In this document: positions 45,709-57,260 of the stretch, in pieces
How positions within the stretch are numbered: position 1 is the first letter of the stretch
Layout: every line of letters starts with the position of its first letter
NCBI GenBank assembly: GCA_000149265.1
Contig: CH003275.1
Coordinates: 2,171,778 to 2,235,777, forward strand
Reading direction: 5' to 3'
DNA: 64,000 nt
Source of the DNA: Ciona savignyi
Lineage: Eukaryota; Chordata; Ascidiacea; Phlebobranchia; Cionidae
Translations under genes and position numbers: made by a program
The notes under the pieces: generated by a model
The model's input: only the letters and a program-made list of their open reading frames with translations
What the model was told of the DNA's origin: nothing
The model's database searches: none

Positions 45709-46443
45709 GTAGGTACCAGTGGCGTACCTAGCCGGGGGGACAACGTAGACACTGTCTACCCAAGATTCTGGGACAATCAAAAAAAAAAGAAATGAAAAAA
45801 ATAAAGATTATGAGGCGATATTAAATTTCTCCGTAATTCTAATTACGCGAGTCATCTTTTAAAGTATTCCAGAGGTTTTAACTAAAGCGATCTTTCGTCG
45901 TTCTCTTCGAATTACCGCGTAAATCGCATTCCAATATAAAAATATTGCTTTGCTTGCAAAATGACACGTTTGCGTCTTTCATAGACTTACAACGCGTGTT
46001 TTTCAATGTTCTTTTATTATCACCGATTACATTTGCGGAGATTGTAATCAGTCTAGGCAACACGGAAATTAAGACTACATGCCGGCCAGTATCTTACTTG
46101 CACGAAGGTTGTAGATGTTAATGTGTTGTCATATCAAACCATTTGTTCGAATGATTTAATTTTTTGGCGTATTTCTAATTTGATTAAAAACACACAACAG
46201 AGCGTTATAACACTGTCATTCGTCAGAATACCACGTGCCACAGTCCGGTAATATATGAAACTACGGAAATACGAATATCAATACGGAAGGTTTAAAAAAA
46301 TGCTATTGCAGGCTTACCGCTAATGGTGCAATATAGCTGAAATATACGACATGGTTGATTTAAAACCTTTTTTTTATTTTGACGGCACGAAATTGTATGT
46401 ACTTATAAACGTTTAATTGCGGCTCTAAACAAAATGGCGTTTA

Positions 46444-46593
46444 GTCCAGATGTCAGTCAAAGCTCCGAGAGCTTGTAGGAAACCGCAACTCGTGGTGGTC
46501 TTTAGTCCTTTGATGGGGGGCTTATCGCACTCGCTCTCTCCAGGTGCAGATGTCTGCGTGGTTCACTCTCGGAGATTTGACTGACATTTGGAC
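46444..46593. repeat. Inverted repeat (hairpin) inside the hAT element
   Basis: Arms 46444-46472 and 46566-46593 are imperfect reverse complements (GTCCAGATGTCAGTCAAAGC versus its complement) separated by about 93 bp, so the DNA could extrude a stem-loop between the left end and the transposase. Confidence 0.75.
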
Positions 46594-46723
46594 GAAGCAG
46601 TATTTCATATAATGATTTATTTGATTTGCAAAAGGGATAGTGGGTGATCGTTCGAATAATAAAGGACTTTCAGTGATGGATTTTTATTATAGTGCGCATT
46701 ACCGGAATATTTTTTTATATTTT

Positions 46724-46938
46724 ACCAGAATATTTTTTATATATATAACATATTTATGTCCATTTAATAATGTTGAAATAACAATCGTAACAATTCTGGA
46801 AAGTTTTTTTGTAAATTTCCATTACATTTTTTATATATTACCAGAATTTTTTTTTATATATAACATATTTATGTCCATTTAATAATGTTGAAATAACAAT
46901 CGAAACATTTCCGGAAAGTTTTTTTGTAAATTTCCATG
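46724..46938. repeat. Direct duplication inside the hAT element
   Basis: A block of about 100 bp (ACCAGAAT...TTTGTAAATTTCC) starting at 46724 recurs at 46840 with only a few changes. It lies just upstream of the transposase start. Confidence 0.85.
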
Positions 46939-47067
46939 CTTTCTGGAAAAGTTTTACACAAATTCCATAATATACCTGTATTGTCACACCACCACTATAA
47001 AATGCACATCAACACATGTTGACCGTCATTGCAAAATATCAAACCGTTGCAAAGAAGTTGTATCATA

Positions 47068-49405
47068 ATGTCAAAAATTACAAGTTTCTTTAGGCGAACT
47101 TCGGAGTGTAAATTAAGGCAGGATTCGGGGAGCCAAACCCCCCCTAGGCCGGTTGAAACAATTACTGTGCCAACTGATGAGCCTTCAGTGTCGATGTTAC
47201 GCGCTTCCAATAACTTCATCATAGATCCTGTCGATAGGTGTAAAGCTTTGCAAGAAAGTTCCGATAGAAATTTGCTTGTTCAGGATTTTGTTAAAAAAGG
47301 GCTTTGTCGACCGTCGGAGAGTGATATGGTATCTGGGTTCTTTCCCGTTTTGAACGGTCGCCACTTTTATCCGCGATGGTACAAGTTGTATCCATGGTTG
47401 GAGTATTCTCCAAAAGCTGATAGTTGCTTTTGCTTTCCGTGCATGCTTTATTCGATAAATAGTTCGTCTCCTTTCTGCACTGTGGGAATTAATTCATGGA
47501 AACGTTGCGATTTTAAATTTGAACGGCACAGTGATACCGCTACACATAAAAACAATGTACAGTCGTGGCAGGCAGACCTCGCACAAACTCAACCCAAGGT
47601 CGATGAGTTAATTTCCCATCAACGTGCGGAGAAGCGTAAACGAGACGAGGAAATGATGGAGTTAAATAGGGCAGCATTGACACGCATAGCTCACCTTATT
47701 TTAACTTTAGTCCGCCAAAATTGCCCGCTTCGAGGCCACGACGAATCAGCTTCTTCATCAAATAAGGGCAACTTTTTAGAATTTTTCGAAACGTTAGTGA
47801 CCTATGACCCCGTTCTGTCAAAATGGCGAACTAAATCTACGCAACGAAATGCTACATATACAAGTCCCCGAATTCAGTTGGAAATCCTTGGCCTTCTTTC
47901 CGATTATGTAACACAATCAATTATTGAAAATATAAAGCACCGCTATTGCTACACCATAATTGTGGATGAAACCACGGACATTTGCTGCCACGAGCAGATG
48001 TCCGTTTGTGTGCGTTATGTACCCAGATGGCTGCATATGTGAGCGATTCCTCAAATTTGTTTTGTGTGAACGTGCAAACGCTTCTGTCATATCTTCCAAC
48101 ATCGTAAGAGTCATAAAAGAACTTGGTTTAGACATCCAACATCTTGTCGGACAGGCATACGACGGAGCCGCTACTATGGGCGGTTGTTACAGTGGTGTGG
48201 CGACCCGCATCATTGCTGAAAATCCAAAGCGCGGTATATGTGCATTGACTTGCACGCCGATTTAACCTGGTTATTTTGGGAGGGTTACAACAGATGGATT
48301 GCGTGTTGGAGTTTTTCGAGAAGTTGCAACAAGTGTATGCCTTTTTTAATCGGAGTCCGCTCAAAACATCTATATTTGAAGACGAGCAGCGCAAATGTTA
48401 AGGTAAGGCACCTAAAACAACTTTGCGATACACGCTGGCTTGCAAGAGACGACGCCCTTCGCACATTCTTAGACACACAAATGCCATTGCTGTCCACACT
48501 TTCGCGTCTTCAGAGAGGAGTTGATGACATTGGCGATCCCAGTTCTAGACATAAAGCACAATCGTTTTATCAGTACTTTGGGTCTTTGGATACAGTTGTT
48601 ACCGCCTTATCGATGCGTCACATCCTTTCAATGACCACACCGCTTCATACTGAGTTGCAACGACCAGATCTAGACCTTTTAAAGGCAAGTGAGATGATAG
48701 TCGGACTAAAGGATCAAATGAAACACTTAGTTTCTGCTAAGTGTAATGTGTTTCAAGAAATATATTCAAAATCTGGCTTCACACATTAGAGACGAAAGGA
48801 TGAGAACGACTCGTGGCCAAACTGTGCAGCGCAGTGAAAATGACCACAAAGCAATTTTCGACACAATGGTAATGAAACTAATCAGTTTATTGGACACACG
48901 ATTTTCTTCGCAGACATGTGAACTTCTGTCTTCGCTATCTGCTCTCTGTTCTTTGTTCGCCACTGAACGAGATATTTACTTTCAGTGTTTTCCAGAAAGT
49001 GAGTCTTCTGTCCACAGCAAACTTTCGTGGTTGGCAGTGTTTTTCCACTTGGATACGTGCGACGTTATATGTCAATTCGATCTGGTTTGCCGTCTGTTTC
49101 ATACGAAATCAGTCAATGTAAACAATATCAAAATGTTGGCCAAGATAGCAACACAAATGAAGCTGGCGAACAGTTACCCGGAAATTACCAAATTATTTCT
49201 AATCGCAGCCACTCTACCTGTAACTTCCGCCTCTGCAGAACGATCGTTTTCCAAGCTGAAGCTGATTAAAACATCACATAGATCAACAATGGGCCAAGAA
49301 TTTCTAAATCAAACAACCTTGCTTTCTTGCAATAGAGACATTGACATACCTTTTACCAATATCATCGCACAGTTCACCTCTAAAACTCGCCGTCTTAAAT
49401 TTTAA
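47068..49405 (+). pseudogene. hAT transposase with TTF-type zinc finger and dimerisation domain (frameshifted)
   Basis: The first frame (47068-48042) encodes a TTF/DUF4371-like N-terminus: cysteine pairs in DSCFCFPCMLY, GINSWKRCDFKFERHS, then the catalytic-domain start IVDETTD. The reading frame then changes near 48030, again near 48240-48265, and near 48740-48785, with extra stops. Later segments keep GQAYDGAATMGG, DTRWLARDDALRTF and the hAT C-terminal block TSASAERSFSKLKLIK. ATG 47068 is the likely ancestral start. The breaks make it non-autonomous. The TTF-finger subgroup (ZMYM1-like) is the closest type recognised. Confidence 0.9.
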
Positions 49406-49727
49406 ACATGCCTGCTTCGTGCTTTTGTATAATTACTTTTTGCAGTTCATTTTTAGTCCCGAATTGTAATAAAATCTTCTAATAATTACATCCATTGTAC
49501 AGTTGTTGTGTTCATTTCATGTACGTTATTTCCTTCGACCACGTTGTTCACTAGAATAAACCATTTGGATTAGCTTTGCGTCATTAGTGATGAGATCGGT
49601 TTCCTGCTGTCTGTGGAGGGAAAAAAGCGAAAAAAATTTTTTCGCGCTTACGCGCGAAATAGAGTGCTCGCTTCGCTCGCGGTTGTCTACCCGGTTACAG
49701 AATCCTGGGTACGCCACTGGTAGGTAC

Positions 49728-49994
49728 TAAAACCGAGCGTTTTATACTCACGTGAAATGGTGGGAAAATGGAAATACAATTGCGAATCTTATTTCCCGGT
49801 GGCATTAATATAAAATATAATAATAGCGACAATAAATTTTATATATAGGTGAAACGCTTATTGTAACCAAGGTACAAAATTTACTAAAATGGACATTTTG
49901 GACACGTTCTTAATGACCCATACTTAATAAAATCTAACTTACATTTTGCTACCCTAAATAATTTGGCAAAACATAGCGACATCAAGTTAAACAT
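49728..49994. other. Spacer between the hAT element and copy 2
   Basis: AT-rich flank and probably the 3' UTR of sulfotransferase copy 2; nothing else seen. Confidence 0.5.
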
Positions 49995-51020
49995 CTAACA
50001 AATTTTGAACCACGATGCTGCTGAGTTCATCCAACCTTTTAGGAAACTTGGATTTTCGTAAATTTTATAACCGCCGTAGGCCCCAAGCAATGCCAACACT
50101 GCAAGGGAAAACTTCATTTCTCTCATCATCCTAATCATGATAGGATGGTTTGCCATCAAATCCTTTATTAGGGAAGCACGCGCATTTGCGTGAGGAAACG
50201 GTTTATGAGGAATCTCTTCGCCGAGAAATTCGCACAGAGGAGCCCATCCGTCTTTAAAGTTGTACACAAGCAGCTTATCCTTTGGTGCATTCTGTTGTGA
50301 ATATAGTCAATGTTGTATTATAACAGCGTTATCAGCGCAAACATAATGTATGGTGCATACTTACAAGAAGGATGTTTGCGTTGTGGGTTCTATATAAACG
50401 TTTCATTACCAGCTCGTTTTTGTCATATTTGGACCAAGGCCACCGGCGACGCGATGATAGAAGTACTTGCCCTATGAAGAGTGTTTATTATAATGGTTTT
50501 TCGAACCCTTAAGCTATAGCCACATTAAAATGTCCGAATAGACTTAAATTGAATGTCACATAGAAATGCATGCTACGTACCAGCAGACTCTTTGAAGCAG
50601 AAGTATTGCCATCCAGAATACGACAAAACTTGCATCAGTATATACAAAGGATCAGAATCAAGCGATGTCAGTTGAGCTACGAAGCTGCGGTACCAAGAAT
50701 CCTCATCTCGAATAGAGACCACAATCTTTACGCATTGTAATTTTAAATCGTGTCCCATTTATTATATAAATGTCGTAAAAGCCGAACCTACTTTGGCATC
50801 TGGGTAAGCCTTTAAGATTTCCTCCCAAAAGAGATAACACGCCTTCGTACATCCTCCTAAAGTCCTCAGCTGTTCCTCCATATTTTATGAGTTTGCGCCA
50901 TTCTTTTCCCAGGTACCAAGAGTTTTCCAGCCAATCGTATGTATTGTACCCAAACTCCTGGAACACTGCTGTCATGGTTTTGGTTCCAGTTTTGGCATAA
51001 CCGGCATATATGACCTTCAT
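49995..51020 (-). pseudogene. Sulfotransfer_4-type P-loop sulfotransferase, copy 2 (exon 1 deletion)
   Basis: Exons at 51020-50792, 50725-50581, 50471-50365 and 50291-49995 line up with copy 3. Exons 2-4 have identical lengths (145, 107 and 297 nt). Exon 1 lacks 23 bases after RRMYEGV, which shifts the frame through the rest of that exon, so a normal protein cannot be made by standard splicing. The start and P-loop (MKVIYAGYAKTGTKTM) are intact, as are IVVSIRDEDSWYRS and VYNFKDGWAPLCEFLG. It lies in inverted orientation to copy 1 across the hAT element and shares near-identical exon 3 and intron 3 with it. Confidence 0.85.
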
Positions 51021-53897
51021 GCTTGTTTCTATTTTTTTAAATTCCCTATAAAGTCTAGAATTGATTATGCAAGCGACCAACTTTTTATGTGCAGTGAGCA
51101 AATTAATACGTTAAGGTTTGCAAATGCTACCCTTTCACCACGACGGAACTTTTGCCGTTTTTCGCACATTTAAGCGAGGTTGCTTTGACCTCTTTTGCTG
51201 CGAATACGGTTGGACGTCGTCGTGTTGGTAATGACGTCATAAATAATACTTCATACTTAATTACTCATAACTGATACCTTATAAAAGATAGTAACGTATT
51301 GCAAAGTTGTTCAGAATGAAATTTCCAACAAAGTTACGTCTATTTTTTGATGACGTTAATATGAAGTTGCCATATGTCTTCTGACTATCGAATAATAATT
51401 AAATACCAAACAAAACAGAGGCGAAAACTGAACAAATATCAATAGGAAATAGCAAAAATCAAGTATACATATATCGCTAAAGATCGAAAATGACTGTAAG
51501 AAGCGGTAGAAGCTGCATGGCATCCAGCAATTCCCAGAAGAGAATGTTTCATGCGGAACGACAAAATCTTTTTTCTTTTTTTGGAGGCCGATTCTTCTCT
51601 TTTTAAATTGTATAGCACCAGTTAGCTTATATGTTACCACTATCAGTACTCAGTATCACGTCAAACTGTCAGGCGAAAGGTGATGGGTTTCAAAACCAAA
51701 TGCTGGCTATTCGGTTGTGTGATGGGGATATGCACTAAGTTGACATTGGTTGAAACCAGTGGAATAAAATGGGGAAACTGCACACACTATTTGTGTGAAA
51801 ACTAACTTTAAGCTCTAACCCCTACCCTGACGCTAATCTCAACCTCAACACTAATATCAACTCTAACCCCAACCCTAACGCTAATCTCTACCTGAACACT
51901 AATCCTAACCCAACTAGTCAACCACGGGGTCATTGTACATTGCAGATATCGATATTTATTTACACCGAAACTTAATCTGTGAAAAACAGTTTACTTTACT
52001 AATACCTTTATATTTATCATACCGCATATTGTTTTCCTATAACTTTTGGATATTAAACAAGGTGCGGTTTGAAAATCATTTAGGGCGCTATACAATTTGA
52101 AAAGAGAAGGATCGGCCTCCAAAAAAAGAAAAAAAGATTTTGTCGTTTCGCATGACATATTCTCTCCTGGGAATTGCTCGATGCCATGCAGCTTCTACCG
52201 TAAGAAGCGAAAACAAAGGTGGCCACTGCTAGCTTTATTATCACAGCAGTTGGTGTAACCATTTTAACTCCCCAGAACCAAAAAAGCGATGTTTTGGCTA
52301 AAAATCAAACCAGACTCAAAAATTTTGAAAAAAATTGTTTGGAGCTATACCAATAAAAAAAATATAAATATAAGGGCTATGTTTTTAGGCGTTATTTCGA
52401 AAGATTTTTTCAAATGCTTTGCGAAATAATAAAAACTAGGGAAATCCCCCAAGAAACGACTAAGTTGTGCATTTTTTTCGGGGACACGTCTCGGTTACAT
52501 ATTTGTAACCGTCGTGGTCTAAGGGAATAAACTTTTGTGATCATGACTTTTGTTTCGTTCTATTTTGTCACTTCACCGAGGCCATATAAAGTGGTTATGG
52601 AGCGCGGATAATGATAGTGCTGAGTAATAATGATGTTGCAAGAAACTGGCGAGAGTATCGAATATATAAAATGACGGTAAGAAACAATAACTAAAACATG
52701 GCCATTTAATCATTAACTTTTATCCGGTATATTTCTTTACCATCATTTCCATTAGTCTGCGTTCTTTCATAGGTTTTCAGATTACTTAAGCCATGTCGTC
52801 AAGTAACTTAAATCGATATTATTATGTATGAAGTTGTAAAATCGTGCAGCCGCATTTGAAATTGATAAAAAAAACGTAAAAACATTTATATCATTTCAAT
52901 ATTTAAACAACTTATAGTGACTGATGCCTTCGTATTCGAAGGGTATTCATAATTACCAATATGATTTTGGGCTATTAGGCTACGAAGAATGGCTAAATCA
53001 AAAAACGCTTTATATGCACCTATTTACTACAGTGAATATTTAAACAGTATTTTTTATCTTTTAGTTAAACTGTTTAATTTTACTAAGTTGCTCACGAAAA
53101 TATCCTCCCATAGTTATTAAAGAAAATTCAATATACATAGCGTTTATTAAAAATGGTTTATTAATTCTGAGTAAGTAAAATACAGCATATAAAGGCAACT
53201 AGATGCATATTAACTTTAAAGTAAATTGTCCCTTTCAGTTGTTAAATAAAAAACTAAGAATATCGACAATAAAATACCTAAAATTCGAGACACCGGTTTT
53301 CAAGGTTATATTTCTGTGCATGGTGGGAATTTACTTAGTGATTTATCCACAATTTGCCACTATATATCTAGTACATGTTAAATTTAGTTTCTACAAAAGT
53401 TTAATTCATTAGTTAATTTTATTCAATAGAGAGTTAATGTAGATTGATCATTTGTTTGTGTGCGATTGATCTTTGCTGGTTTCCCTAAAAATGGTTGATG
53501 TGGGTATGTTTTTTTGTTCTCGATTGGACATTATCCTTCTATTTATATAAACCGTAAATGTGACAGAACTCTACACTAAAATTAAAATTGTATTTTTCTT
53601 TGGTTATCTATTATTTGGTTTGGGGGGATTTCTCGGAATATCCTGGTAATTTAAATTCTAGTTATTTTCTTAGAAATGTGTGGTAAATATTCCTTTCCAA
53701 TAAGGAGATATCGGCGATAACGCCTTATTGAAAGCACTGTGTCGGTGCTCATACTAACAGATCACATCTAAGTAATTGTCCTTGTGTAGGCTATACGTAG
53801 ACAATTGACAAGAGTGGTCAATATTTTATAAAATGTCGCTGACGTCTGATTAATTTAAATCATTATTGTTAAAACACAGCGACTTTAAATTTAACAT
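51021..53897. other. Intergenic region between sulfotransferase copies 2 and 3
   Basis: Contains the promoter side of copy 2, a foldback element (51503-52203) and the 3' flank of copy 3. The ORF at 53203-53412 is AT-rich and shows no conserved motif. I recognise no gene. Confidence 0.5.
51503..52203. mobile_element. Foldback element with ~115-bp inverted arms
   Basis: Arms 51503-51617 and 52087-52203 are reverse complements at about 85-90 percent by eye (shared GGTAGAAGCTGCATGGCAT and TTTTTGGAGGCCGAT). The 470-bp centre contains a degenerate CTAACCC-type stretch (51810-51915), similar to the centre of the MITE at 14545-14770. No transposase is seen. Confidence 0.7.
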
Positions 53898-55356
53898 CTA
53901 ACACATTTTAAACCACGATGTTGCCGAGATCATCCAACCTTTTAGGAAACTTGGGTTTTCGTAAATTTTATAACCGCCGTAGGCCCCAAGCAAAGCCAAT
54001 ACTCCAAGGGAAAATTTCATTTCTCTTAGCATCCTAATCATGATAGGATGGTTTGCCATCAAATCCTTTATAAGGGAAGCACGCGCATTTGCGTGAGGAA
54101 ACGGTTTATCAGGAATCTCCTCGCCAAGAAATTCGCATAATGGAGCCCATCCGTCCTTAAAGTTGTACACGAGCAGCCTGTCTTTTGGTGCATTCTGTAG
54201 TAAATGTCAGCAGTTTTGTTTAGTGTTATTAGCGCAAACTTAATGTTTGGTGTACACTCACAAGAAGGATGTTTGCGTTGTGAGTTCTATATAAACGTTT
54301 CAACACCAGCTCGTTTCTATCATATTTGGACCAAGGCCATCGGCGACGTGATGATAGAACTACTTGCGCTAAAAAGAGTTTGTTCAAAAATGCGGGAAAG
54401 GTGTTTTGGTTACAACAAACCCTTATGCTATAGCCACATTGAGTAGTCTTGAATAAGCTCAAATTAAATGTCACATAGAAATAAATGAAACGTAGGATAA
54501 GATGTTTATCACCATGAATAAAAAAAGTCAAGGGGGTTAACACACGGACAATCGGCAGATCACCCCGCGCCCATCGTCGGGTTACCGGAGCTATTTCAGT
54601 ATGTTATATATATTACACACGGTTTTTTAATTTGGTAGAACCTATTAATCCGATGGGTTCAGGCAATGTCCGTAAAGTGCCTTGCCCAAGGACACAATTG
54701 ACTAGCTAGCGACAAGTCTCGCACCTGCAACCTTACGATTGAAAGGCGATGCACTAACCGCCAGACTAACCGGCCCAAAAATGTCCGTTGTGCCATGCCC
54801 ACACAACTAACTAGCCAGCTAACAGTTTCCAACCTGCAACCCTTCGGGTGAAAGGCGACGCACTAACCTACTAAACTAATCAGTCGGACGGACATACCAG
54901 CAGACTCTTTGAAGTGAAAATATTGCCATCCAGAATACGACAAAACTTGCATCAGTATATACAAAGGATCAGAATCAACCGAAGTCAGTTGAGTTAGGAA
55001 GCTGCGGTACCAAGAATCCTCATCTCGAATAGAAATCACAATCTGTACGCAGTACAATTTAAAATGGGTCATATTTAAAGACTTGTGGTAAATGTTGATC
55101 CTACTTTGGCATCTGGGTAAGCCTTCAACATTTCCTCCCAAAAGAGATAACAGGGACTATCGACGACTGCATCAACGCCTTCGTACATCTTCCTAAAGTC
55201 CTCAGCTGTTCCTCCATATTTTATTAGTTTGCGCCATTCTTTTCCCAGGTACCACGAGTTTTCAAGCCAATCGTATGTATTGTATCCGAACTCACGGAAC
55301 ACTGCTGCCATGGTTTTAGTTCCAGTTTTGGCATAACCGGCATATATGACCTTCAT
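53898..55356 (-). CDS. Sulfotransfer_4-type P-loop sulfotransferase, copy 3 (intact)
   Basis: Exons at 55356-55105, 55042-54898, 54368-54262 and 54194-53898 join in phases 0, 1 and 0 to encode about 266 residues. The N-terminal MKVIYAGYAKTGTKTMAAVF carries the 5'-phosphosulfate P-loop-like GYAKTGTKT. Exon 2 has the 3'-phosphate-binding strand IVISIRDEDSWYRSF. Exon 4 has VYNFKDGWAPLCEFLGEEIP and PFPHAN, typical of Sulfotransfer_4 proteins (often misannotated as NAD-dependent epimerases in invertebrates), then a C-terminal hydrophobic stretch (LGVLALLGAYGGYKIY) that may anchor it to membranes. Intron 2 carries one and a half SINEs beginning a few bases after the donor. The ATG at 55356 is chosen because all three copies align there. 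Confidence 0.9.
54488..54778 (-). mobile_element. tRNA-derived SINE in intron 2 of sulfotransferase copy 3
   Basis: Full-length, same sense as the gene; preceded directly by a second SINE head (54782-54893). Confidence 0.9.
54782..54893 (-). mobile_element. SINE head fragment abutting a splice donor
   Basis: On the - strand the head begins about six bases after the exon end at 54898 and breaks off at the ACGGACATT block, where the next SINE starts. Confidence 0.88.
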
Positions 55357-55584
55357 GCTTATTTCTTGTTTGTATAAGCCCGATATAGTCTAGAACTGTG
55401 CAGGCGAGAGCCGTTTTTTATACACAACAAACAATTCTCTGTTCGACAAGGATAATAATTATTATATCAACTAGATAAGTGTGAACCACTAGCCACTACT
55501 AGTTTTAAAACTTATTTTAACTTTACGCTATATGTTGCCTTCCACGGGCAGAAATTGGTTACCCGGCTACCTAATTTGCGTGCA

Positions 55585-55790
55585 AAGAGTGAAAGGGTTG
55601 TACGCTTAAAACTGGTCGCTAGCTAGTCGATTGTGTCCTAGGGCAAGGCACTTAACGGACATTGCCTGAATACCAGCGGATTAATGGGTTCTACCAAATT
55701 AAAGCATACACAGCATACAGCAATAGCTTCGGTTACTCGACGGTGGGAGCCAGGTGATCTAAAGATTGCCCGTGTGCTTAATGCCAGCAG
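55585..55790 (+). mobile_element. SINE lacking the first part of its head
   Basis: Contains GAAAGGGTTG to GATTGCCCGTGTG in sense; the tail is degraded. Confidence 0.82.
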
Positions 55791-55887
55791 CGGTTAAGAT
55801 CACAGAAATATAAATTCAGCAGCGGCCTAGATCATATTTCTTTAAAGCTTGTAAAATACACACGGTAAGTATATCATATATATTTCC

Positions 55888-56177
55888 GACCCGTTGATCT
55901 AACGGTTAAGTGCGTCGCCTTTCAATCGAAAGGTTGAAGGTGCGAAACTGGTCCCTAGCTAGTCGGTTGTGTCCTTGGGCAATGCACTTTACGGACATTG
56001 CCTGAACCCAGCGAATTAATGGGTTCTGCCAAATTGAAGGAACGTGTCTATCATATACAACACACTGAAATAGCTCCGGTAACCCGACGATGGGCGCGAG
56101 GTGATCTGACGATTGCCCGTGTGTTAACCCCCTTGGTTTTCCCATTCACGGGGATAAAGATGAATATCCTATCCTAT
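55888..56177 (+). mobile_element. tRNA-derived SINE, full length
   Basis: Near consensus, with head CCCGTTGATCTAACGGTTAA and tail ATATCCTATCC. Confidence 0.92.
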
Positions 56178-56507
56178 TTAACCGATCCGTACAGTCAAAA
56201 TACTCATGTATATTTATTAACAACTTTAAAATTGCTAAAGTTATCACAGTGTTAAGTAACTACTGACTAATTAGTCTACATGACTACAACCTTGCAAGCA
56301 AATGTACAACAGAACCTTCCATTTCTTAAATCAGAATAATGTTACCACTACCCTAGTGCTAGTAATAATAATAATCTCCGTGTTACCAGCAATGCTAGTA
56401 TTCAATATAATATATCACCATTAAAATAATATATGTTATAATATATATAGGTGATAATAACATCTAATCAATTTCAAAATAAAACCGGTTGTTATGGTGT
56501 CAAAACT

Positions 56508-57260
56508 TCGACACGCTTTCGACACTATTGATCATGACATCTTGCTTAAAAAATGTCTCATTATTACATCTGGGATGCATCACTTGATTAGTTCACCAGT
56601 TTTTTTAAAGCCGAATAATAGTTGACTTAAATGGAACTATATTCTCTAAATCAGCATGGTTCCGCTACGGGACATTTCACAAAAACGTGACAGCAGCTTG
56701 AGGGATACTTCCAACAAAAGGATCATAAAAAGGACATGTAGACATTCTTAACCGTTGTGCCATTACCGCCACCATGTCTATTTTAGTGCAAGCATGCTAT
56801 ATTAGCCTTCAGTCCTACACATACAGCAAACTAATAATTCCCTGGCGCGACGCTATCATTCAATAAACATTTGTGTATCAATGAATTCATACAGTCGTAA
56901 TAAATCTCACATAAAAAGTCATGATTTACACGAGTCTTGCGACTATTAAAAGATGCTAGATTCGTTTTAAATAAAATTACTGACTGCGACAAAAATACAA
57001 ACTAAATCAATACAGTGAAAGCTAGCGGAGCGCAAAAATCATATCCCTAGGCTAACCTGAACCCAGTTAAGTAATGTTCTTCAAGGATCTATACAGGGTC
57101 CTACTAATTTTACTTTATTAATAAACTGGCAGATTGCTTTAATAATAGTACAGCTATTATGTTTGCCGATGACACTAGCATTTTTACCTCAACCAACTCT
57201 AACTTGTGTAAATGTCAAACCTGATCCAGATACTTTAGTTTCAAGTTTATCTTTTAAATT
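56508..57260 (+). mobile_element. Non-LTR retrotransposon (LINE) reverse transcriptase remnant
   Basis: Short segments of a LINE reverse transcriptase survive in shifting frames: FDTIDHDILLKK near 56514, a VLQGSIQGP-like segment near 57073, and the catalytic box MFADDTSIFT near 57158. The order and spacing fit a Jockey/CR1-like RT. Many stops and frameshifts show it is dead. Confidence 0.75.

Larger units (their letters stand above)
45709..49727 (+). mobile_element. hAT-superfamily DNA transposon, 4.0 kb, with perfect 8-bp TSD
   Basis: The element runs 45717-49719. Its ends are inverted repeats beginning CAGTGGCGTACC, and it is flanked by perfect 8-bp duplications GTAGGTAC at 45709-45716 and 49720-49727, diagnostic of hAT integration. 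A decayed transposase lies inside on the + strand. The subterminal region contains a 29-bp-arm hairpin (46444-46593) and a direct repeat of about 100 bp with 116-bp offset (46724 and 46840). It sits between inverted sulfotransferase copies 1 and 2. Confidence 0.95.
55357..56507. other. Upstream flank of copy 3, SINE-rich
   Basis: Contains the 5' flank of the intact sulfotransferase and two + oriented SINEs (55585-55790 and 55888-56177). No gene is seen. Confidence 0.55.

Noticed and set aside
51810-51915. Interstitial telomere repeat (CTAACCC-like)
   Set aside because: The units are irregular (CTAACCC, CTAATCT, CTGACGC) and recur as the centre of a MITE family, so telomeric origin is not supported.
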